This document shows positions 16,662 to 21,355 of a stretch of 21,355 bases of DNA, piece after piece. The DNA is from CAZSHX01 sp964606895 (GTDB taxonomy: Bacteria > Bacteroidota > Ignavibacteria > Kapaibacteriales > UBA2268). The notes below the pieces were generated by a model. It was not told where the DNA came from, did no database searches, and worked only from the letters and a program-made list of their open reading frames with translations. Each line of letters starts with the position of its first letter. Position 1 is the first letter of the stretch. Where the stretch lies: the NCBI GenBank assembly GCA_964606895.1, contig CAZSHX010000080.1:1-21355 (forward strand). The letters are read 5' to 3'. The translations under genes were made by a program, and so were the position numbers.

Positions 16662-16690
16662 TCTTATTTCCAAAAATGTATTTCAATAAA

Positions 16691-16698
16691 CAAAAATA
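16691..16698 (-). promoter_or_regulatory. Candidate -7 element for the LamG gene
   Basis: On the minus strand this reads TATTTTTG (fits TAnnTTTG), 29 nt before the chosen ATG. A TTTG (complement of 16722-16725) lies 23 nt further upstream, slightly beyond the usual spacing. Confidence 0.35.
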
Positions 16699-16775
16699 AC
16701 AAATAAATTGAAAAAATGTTACAAAAAAATATGAGCTATTCCATATTTAAGCTTTTAAGTAATCGTTCAATCATG

Positions 16776-16783
16776 TAAATTTG
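16776..16783 (+). promoter_or_regulatory. Candidate -7 element for the FGE-like lipoprotein gene
   Basis: TAAATTTG fits TAnnTTTG and lies 40 nt upstream of the ATG at 16824. A T-rich -33 region (CTTTT, 16752-16756) sits at about the right distance but lacks the G. It would drive the FGE-like/kinase genes, divergently from the LamG gene. Confidence 0.45.
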
Positions 16784-16823
16784 TATTTTTACAATGGATT
16801 AAACTATAAAAACAAACAGCATA

Positions 16824-17876
16824 ATGAGATATTCAATTTGCAAATTATCATATTTTCTGGTTTTTCTCAGCTTTTTATCATGTTCTGATAATATTGCCCC
16901 TGTGTCGAAACCCAAAATTTTCTCAATTTCTTCCAATAATGTTATTGTGGGCGATACGATAGCTCTGTCGGGAGAGAATTTCACCTATCATTATCCCGGA
17001 GCAAAATTGGTGTTTTCCTCCGGAATAACTTTGCAGTATTGGGAGTGCATCAAATGGAATGATAATTATATTAAACTGATTATCCCGCAGAATGCTTCAT
17101 CCGGAACCATCGTCGTTGTTAACGGAAAAGATTCGAGCAATTCGTTTCAGATAACAATCACAACAGTTCCACTTGTTGAAATGGTTGAAATAAAAGCCGA
17201 TAGTCTCGATATGGGCAATATCAACGGTTTGAAAGCCGAGCAACCTGTTCATAGAGTTGTTTTAACAAATTCATTTTTGATTGGGAAATATGAAATCAAT
17301 CAGCGGTGCTGGTCAGCAGTTATGGGCAGTAACCCTTCGATTTTCAAAGGCAAAACTTTGCCGATTCATAACATTAACTGGTTAGATGCCGTTAAATTCT
17401 GCAATAAACTTTCAGAAACAAATCATATCAAACCATATTATCTTATCAATAATGATACAGTCCGGATTGATACCGGTTCCACAGGCTATCGCCTTCCGAC
17501 TGAAGCCGAATGGGAATATTGCTGTAAAGCCCAAAAGAATACCGATTTCGCCGGAACAGGCATTTTAGATGAAATGGGCTGGTACAGCTACAATTCTGCT
17601 TATGTAGCTCACGGCACAGGCAACAAAAAAGCTAACGATTTTGGATTGTTCGATATGGCAGGTAACGTTTGGGAATGGTGCTGGGATTTTTATGACGAGA
17701 ACTATTACAAAGTATCCCCAAAAGCTAATCCTGCCGGACCAAAATCAGGCAAAACTCATGTTCTGAGGGGCGGTTCGTTTATTGACGGTTCTTCCTATTG
17801 CCGTTCAACCAACAGGACTTATCCTTATACTACTTATGAAAATTGCGGATTGCGGGTTGCCAGAAACAAAAAATAA
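16824..17876 (+). CDS. Lipoprotein with IPT/TIG domain and formylglycine-generating-enzyme-like (SUMF1) domain
   Basis: A 350-residue protein. The N-terminus has a hydrophobic core followed by FLSC, a lipobox with C20, so a lipoprotein is likely. Residues about 28-113 look like an IPT/TIG immunoglobulin-like fold (GDTIALSGENFTY, SGTIVVVNGKDSS). Residues 116-350 are an FGE-sulfatase/SUMF1-type domain: VEIKADSLDMGN, GKYEINQRCWSAVMG, VKFCNKLSE, GYRLPTEAEWEY, FGLFDMAGNVWEW and VLRGGSFIDGSSYC. Canonical FGE uses two active-site cysteines after GGS; here the first position is D321 and only C326 remains, so classical formylglycine formation is unlikely and the domain is better seen as a C-type-lectin-like or other FGE-family member. 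Its stop is 18 nt before the sensor kinase, pointing to co-transcription. Confidence 0.85.
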   Translation: MRYSICKLSYFLVFLSFLSCSDNIAPVSKPKIFSISSNNVIVGDTIALSGENFTYHYPGAKLVFSSGITLQYWECIKWNDNYIKLIIPQNASSGTIVVVNGKDSSNSFQITITTVPLVEMVEIKADSLDMGNINGLKAEQPVHRVVLTNSFLIGKYEINQRCWSAVMGSNPSIFKGKTLPIHNINWLDAVKFCNKLSETNHIKPYYLINNDTVRIDTGSTGYRLPTEAEWEYCCKAQKNTDFAGTGILDEMGWYSYNSAYVAHGTGNKKANDFGLFDMAGNVWEWCWDFYDENYYKVSPKANPAGPKSGKTHVLRGGSFIDGSSYCRSTNRTYPYTTYENCGLRVARNKK

Positions 17877-17894
17877 TTTTTCTTCGAAATATTA

Positions 17895-20234
17895 ATGATG
17901 AATAACAAAATGAGTATATACGATAAATTTCTCAAAATTTTAAAGCTGGAAAGAATTTCTTCTGCAAAATTGATTAATTCAAAGGCAGAGATTACATACA
18001 ATCCGGTACAGAGTTTAATCAACGCTTTCAACAAACTTCCTGATTTGCTTTTTCAGGTTGACAAAAGCATGAGAATAGTTTGGGCGAATTCAAAACTTTT
18101 GGCTGAGTTTCCTAACGCAATCGGAAGCTTCTGCCCAGAACTATGCAACAGTTCGGACATTCTCCATCTTGGCTGCTATTGCCGTAAAGCCATTGAAACA
18201 GGTGAAGTTACAAAAACTCATATCCATAAACCCGATAGCAAAGGCATATATGGTCAGAATTTTTGGGAAGGAACAGGGATTCCGCTATTCAATGAACATG
18301 GGGTAATAACCGGTGCTTTGGGTGTGCTGAGGAACATAACCGATGTACTTCAGCTGAATGAACTGGAATTCCTTACCGGTTCGGGCAAAACCGGATTTGA
18401 GAGCATTAATGTTGAAAAACTTCAGATTGACAGCTACGACCATTTCTATGAAAACATTGTATCGGGTATGAACGTCGGCATAGCCGTTATTGATACTTTT
18501 AAAAGGATAAAATACTGGAATAAATTCATGGAAAATATGACCGGTATATCTTTTGAAGACATTGCCGACAAACAGTTCGAGGATTTTTTTGCTTTCAGCG
18601 AGAATGACGAAAGCAAAACTGCCATTGAAAAATCAATAAACGGCGAAACATTCTTTATTCAGAATGGTGCAATTGAAATTAAATCCACAAGCAAGACTTT
18701 ATGGCTTACAGGCACATTTTCTCCTAAATATTCCAAAGATGGTAACATAATTGGCAGTTTGCTAACTATAAGCTATTTCAGGGACTATGTTATTTCTGAG
18801 AGTCTGTTTCAGGAAGCAACCGAAACTCTGAATGCTTTGATTGTTAGCTCACCGTCTGCAATTATGATTATAGATAAAGACGGAAAAGTTAAAATCTGGA
18901 ATCCTGCCGCCGAAAAAATGTTCGGCTGGGCAGAAGATGAAATTATCGGAAAGCAAAATCCAGTGATTGATACCAAAAGTGCTCAGGAAAGTTCACGTAT
19001 TTTTGAAAATGTTATGCATGGAAGCATTATCAACAGTCTTGAACTTGTAAGGACAAAAAAAGACGGTAGCAAGATTAATCTCAGTCTTTCTGCTTCTCCA
19101 CTGAGGGACAGCAAAGGTGAGATTAAAGGAATCGTCAGCTTATTGACTGATATTACCGAAAATAAATCATCTCTGAAAGCTTTAGGCGAAAGCGAAGTCA
19201 GGTATAGAAGTTTTGTTCAGAACTTCCAGGGAATAGCATACAGACTTCTTGTTGATAAAAATTTGGTTTTTATTAGCGGGGCTGTATTAAGTATTACCGG
19301 ATATACAGAACAGGATTTCCTTGAAGGAAAATTAAAATGGCGGGACATTATCCATCCCGAAGACATGAGCCTTATTTCGGAGCATGACGACAAAATCGGA
19401 ATCTTACCCGGCTTCGAACTTGATGTTGAGTACAGAATTATTAAGAAAGACAAATCAATTCGCTGGGTTCACGAAAATCTTCAGAATATCACCGACAGGC
19501 AAAGCATTGTTATATATATTCAGGGGACATTCCAGGACGTTACCCAAAGGAAAGAAGCTGAAGAAGAACTGAAGCGTTCGAGGGAACACCTGCGAAATCT
19601 CGCTTTGCATCTTGAATCAACCAGAGAAGAAGAAAAGAAACAAATTGCTTTTGAAATACATGATGAACTTGGTCATGCCTTAACTGCTCTGAAGCTTGAG
19701 CTTTCGTGGTTAATCAAGAAAAAGCATCTCCGCCAGGAAATTCTTGCCGAGCGCGTCAAGAAAATGTCGGATTTGATTGACCAAACTATCCGAAAGGTGA
19801 GAAGCATTTCATCTGAACTTCGTCCATCGGTTCTTGACCATTTTGGTTTGGTTGCGGCTATAGAATGGCAGACAGCAGAGTTTCAGAAACGTTCTGCAGT
19901 CAGATGCAAAATAAATATATCTCATCCAGATATTAAATTAGCTGAAAACCGCTCAATCGCAATTTTCAGAATATTGCAGGAAATTCTGACGAATATTGCC
20001 CGCCATGCACAGGCAACAAGAGTAGATGTTTTCCTGGATAAGGTTGACGGAAATGTTGTGCTAAGGGTTAGCGACAACGGAAGAGGAATAAAGCAGGAAC
20101 AGATAAACAACCGTAAATCCTTCGGGTTGATTGGAATGTTTGAAAAGGCAAACGCTTTTGGCGGGAAAGTCACTATTTCGGGTGTTATTGGTATTGGTAC
20201 AACCGTTACAGTTCAAATCCCAATAGCTAATTAG
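17895..20234 (+). CDS. Four-PAS sensor histidine kinase, NarL-type (HisKA_3)
   Basis: A 779-residue kinase with no clear membrane segment, so probably cytoplasmic. PAS-like domains lie at about 38-152, 180-305, 308-425 and 433-557; PAS3 has a clear SPSAIMIIDKDGKVKIWNPAAE start, and PAS4 ends in a PAC-type FQDVTQRK. Then a short coiled coil leads to the HisKA_3 dimerisation domain with FEIHDELGHALTALKLEL and phosphoacceptor H589. The HATPase_c domain has the N-box EILTNIARHA (N700), G1 SDNGRGI at 726-732 and G2 FGLIGMFEKA. PAS1 carries four close cysteines, C80, C84, C94 and C96 (Cx3Cx9CxC), which could bind metal or an Fe-S cluster. ATG-ATG starts the gene; either could be used. The cognate regulator follows 101 nt downstream. 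Confidence 0.93.
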   Translation: MMNNKMSIYDKFLKILKLERISSAKLINSKAEITYNPVQSLINAFNKLPDLLFQVDKSMRIVWANSKLLAEFPNAIGSFCPELCNSSDILHLGCYCRKAIETGEVTKTHIHKPDSKGIYGQNFWEGTGIPLFNEHGVITGALGVLRNITDVLQLNELEFLTGSGKTGFESINVEKLQIDSYDHFYENIVSGMNVGIAVIDTFKRIKYWNKFMENMTGISFEDIADKQFEDFFAFSENDESKTAIEKSINGETFFIQNGAIEIKSTSKTLWLTGTFSPKYSKDGNIIGSLLTISYFRDYVISESLFQEATETLNALIVSSPSAIMIIDKDGKVKIWNPAAEKMFGWAEDEIIGKQNPVIDTKSAQESSRIFENVMHGSIINSLELVRTKKDGSKINLSLSASPLRDSKGEIKGIVSLLTDITENKSSLKALGESEVRYRSFVQNFQGIAYRLLVDKNLVFISGAVLSITGYTEQDFLEGKLKWRDIIHPEDMSLISEHDDKIGILPGFELDVEYRIIKKDKSIRWVHENLQNITDRQSIVIYIQGTFQDVTQRKEAEEELKRSREHLRNLALHLESTREEEKKQIAFEIHDELGHALTALKLELSWLIKKKHLRQEILAERVKKMSDLIDQTIRKVRSISSELRPSVLDHFGLVAAIEWQTAEFQKRSAVRCKINISHPDIKLAENRSIAIFRILQEILTNIARHAQATRVDVFLDKVDGNVVLRVSDNGRGIKQEQINNRKSFGLIGMFEKANAFGGKVTISGVIGIGTTVTVQIPIAN

Positions 20235-20259
20235 GAAATTTATTAAATAAATATTGAAT

Positions 20260-20267
20260 TATCTTTG
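20260..20267 (+). promoter_or_regulatory. Candidate internal promoter -7 element for the response regulator
   Basis: TATCTTTG, the same octamer as in the padR promoter, lies 68 nt upstream of the regulator ATG in the 101-nt gap after the kinase. The -33 side is only a weak TTT. It suggests the regulator can be transcribed separately. Confidence 0.4.
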
Positions 20268-20335
20268 TTTTGAATGCAATTTAATACTGTTATTTATCGT
20301 TTACTTATATTGTTTGAAACTAAACGGAAAAATGT

Positions 20336-20968
20336 ATGATTAAGGTTATAATCGTTGACGATCATGCTGTAGTTAGAAAAGGATTGAGACAAATCATTGA
20401 AGATACTCCTGATTTATCTGTAGCTGACGAAGCAGGCTCGGGTTATGAACTGCTGGAAAAAGTCAGGTTGAAAAAATACGATGTCGTTCTTCTCGATATT
20501 TCTATGCCCGGCAAAGACGGTCTGGACACTTTGAAAGAACTGAAAAACGAGAAACAAGACCTTCCTGTTTTGGTTTTTACCGTTTATCCCGAGGAACAAT
20601 ACGCTTTGCGAGTATTGAAAGCAGGAGCCGCAGGATATATTAACAAAGAATGTGAACCCGAAGCCTTGATTGAGGCTATCAGGAAAGTTTCTCAGGGCAG
20701 AAAATATATTTCCCCCGACCTTGCCGAACTGCTTGCTTCCAATTTGGACAGCGGAGGAGACCAGGCTTTGCACGATTCACTTTCCGACCGCGAATTTCAG
20801 GTTATGTGCCTGATTGCATCAGGAAAAACTGTTAAAGACATTGCCAAAGAATTATTCCTTAGCATCAACACAATAAGTACCTACAGAATCAGAATCTTAG
20901 AAAAGATGAACATGAAAAGCAATGCGGAAATCACTCACTACGCAATTAAAAACAGGTTGGTGGAGTAG
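20336..20968 (+). CDS. NarL/LuxR-family response regulator
   Basis: A 210-residue protein with a receiver domain at 1-120 (acidic pair D8-D9, phosphoacceptor D54 in VLLDISMPG, T82, K104 in YINKE) and a C-terminal LuxR-type helix-turn-helix at about 145-208: LSDREFQVMCLIASGKTVKDIAKELFLSINTISTYRIRILEKM, cut here for length only between SGK and the recognition helix. Confidence 0.95.
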   Translation: MIKVIIVDDHAVVRKGLRQIIEDTPDLSVADEAGSGYELLEKVRLKKYDVVLLDISMPGKDGLDTLKELKNEKQDLPVLVFTVYPEEQYALRVLKAGAAGYINKECEPEALIEAIRKVSQGRKYISPDLAELLASNLDSGGDQALHDSLSDREFQVMCLIASGKTVKDIAKELFLSINTISTYRIRILEKMNMKSNAEITHYAIKNRLVE

Positions 20969-20969
20969 G

Positions 20970-20998
20970 TTTTTCACATCCTTACCGGATGTGAAAAA
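20970..20998. repeat. Perfect 12-bp inverted repeat after the response regulator
   Basis: TTTTTCACATCC (20970-20981), loop TTACC, GGATGTGAAAAA (20987-20998), starting one base after the regulator's stop codon. The A and T runs pair within the stem and no T-tract follows on the plus strand, so it does not look like a standard intrinsic terminator, though it may still halt transcription or protect the 3' end. Confidence 0.7.
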
Positions 20999-21017
20999 TT
21001 ATGAATTATGAATTATG
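20997..21017 (+). repeat. Tandem heptamer AATTATG, three copies
   Basis: AATTATG is repeated three times without interruption and followed by AATGAAG. It overlaps the end of the preceding hairpin. Confidence 0.7.
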
Positions 21018-21355
21018 AATGAAGAAAGAAAAGACTTCTTGAAATTCTCCTCATTGAGGGGTGGACTCTTCAGGAGTTTAGATGTTTAGTTGGTTAGGCG
21101 GTGAGGCGTTGAAGAGTTTAAGAAAAGAAAATCCCCCTAACCCCCTTTCCTAAAGGGTGAAAAGGAAAATTCCCCTCACGAGGGGTGGCAGGCGGAGCCT
21201 GACGGGGTGGACTTTTCAAGAGTTGAGGTGTTGAGGTGTTTAGACGGTGAGGTGTTGAAGTGTTTAAGAAAAGAAAATCCCCCTAACCCCCTTTTTCAAC
21301 CTTATCCTGTAGCATAAAATTTGGAGGATTGCCCCTTAGCGAGTAACCAACCTTG
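20999..21355. other. Gene-free right edge filled with repeats
   Basis: No credible gene on either strand. It contains a 146-bp tandem duplication (21058-21294), several small hairpins, and a final 60 nt in which I see nothing. Confidence 0.65.
21058..21294 (+). repeat. 146-bp period tandem duplication
   Basis: The segment 21058-21148 recurs at 21204-21294, an exact offset of 146. Both copies run GGGGTGGACT, T-rich and GTGAGG-rich linker, then a 55-bp end block (21094-21148 and 21240-21294) with only three mismatches, ending AATCCCCCTAACCCCCTTT. Between the copies are three hairpins: CCCTTT/AAAGGG (21143-21157), CCCCTC/GAGGGG (21172-21185) and CAGGC/GCCTG (21189-21201). Copy 2 lacks the right arm of the first hairpin. 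Confidence 0.75.

Noticed and set aside
16671..16673. TTG start four codons before MKKIFLV in the LamG gene
   Set aside because: The bases from TTG to the ATG (GGAAATAAGA) look like the ribosome-binding region for the ATG at 16661.
20970..20998. Intrinsic terminator of the response regulator
   Set aside because: The hairpin is perfect but no T-tract follows on the plus strand; I list it as an inverted repeat instead.
20999..21355. CRISPR array at the right edge
   Set aside because: There are only two units with a 146-bp period, with no spacer-like variable segments of uniform size and no cas genes.

Overview
The window looks like a metagenome-derived contig from the FCB group (Bacteroidota/Chlorobiota), most plausibly Ignavibacteria- or Kapabacteria-like. 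The reasons are: AT-rich DNA; two secreted proteins with type IX secretion (T9SS/Por) C-terminal sorting domains; a multiheme c-type cytochrome; promoter elements fitting the Bacteroidota -7 consensus TAnnTTTG; and AT-rich intergenic DNA full of small interspersed repeats. The class-level placement is a guess. A run of 10 Ns at 16167-16176 is a scaffold join.

Layout. 1-689 (+): an 8-CxxCH cytochrome without a visible signal peptide, preceded by a gene fragment at the window edge. 837-5113 (-): a two-gene unit in which a secreted protein of unknown family is followed by a very large zinc-ribbon/FHA/ABCG-type ABC transporter. 5114-6293: about 1.2 kb of non-coding DNA, a mosaic of direct repeats and hairpins. 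6294-7556 (-): a beta-propeller-like T9SS cargo protein. 7557-7885: a dispersed repeat and an intrinsic terminator. 7886-11446 (-): a run of sugar-nucleotide transferase, metK and ahcY. 11581-12300 (-): a small HEQAH putative metalloprotease. 12301-12719: a repeat copy and a promoter. 12720-13776 (+): a PadR regulator with a HAAS-like/pentapeptide-repeat partner. 13898-16661 (-): a large double-LamG T9SS cargo protein interrupted by the scaffold gap. 16824-20968 (+): an IPT/FGE-like lipoprotein, a four-PAS NarL-type sensor kinase and a NarL/LuxR response regulator. 20969-21355: non-coding repeats, including a 146-bp tandem duplication.

How the genes work together. MetK makes S-adenosylmethionine and AhcY removes S-adenosylhomocysteine, so their adjacency is a methyl-cycle unit; the NDP-sugar synthase upstream may be co-transcribed. 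PadR and the HAAS-like protein form a recognisable regulator/effector pair. The kinase and the response regulator are almost certainly cognate, and the FGE-like lipoprotein ends 18 nt before the kinase and may share its transcript. The FHA-ABC transporter and its secreted neighbour probably work together at the envelope. No tRNA, rRNA, CRISPR array, transposase or phage gene was found. The most unusual items are the FHA-ABCG fusion, the cysteine-bearing first PAS domain, the HAAS-pentapeptide fusion, the layered non-coding repeats, and evidence that the 10-N gap hides almost no sequence.
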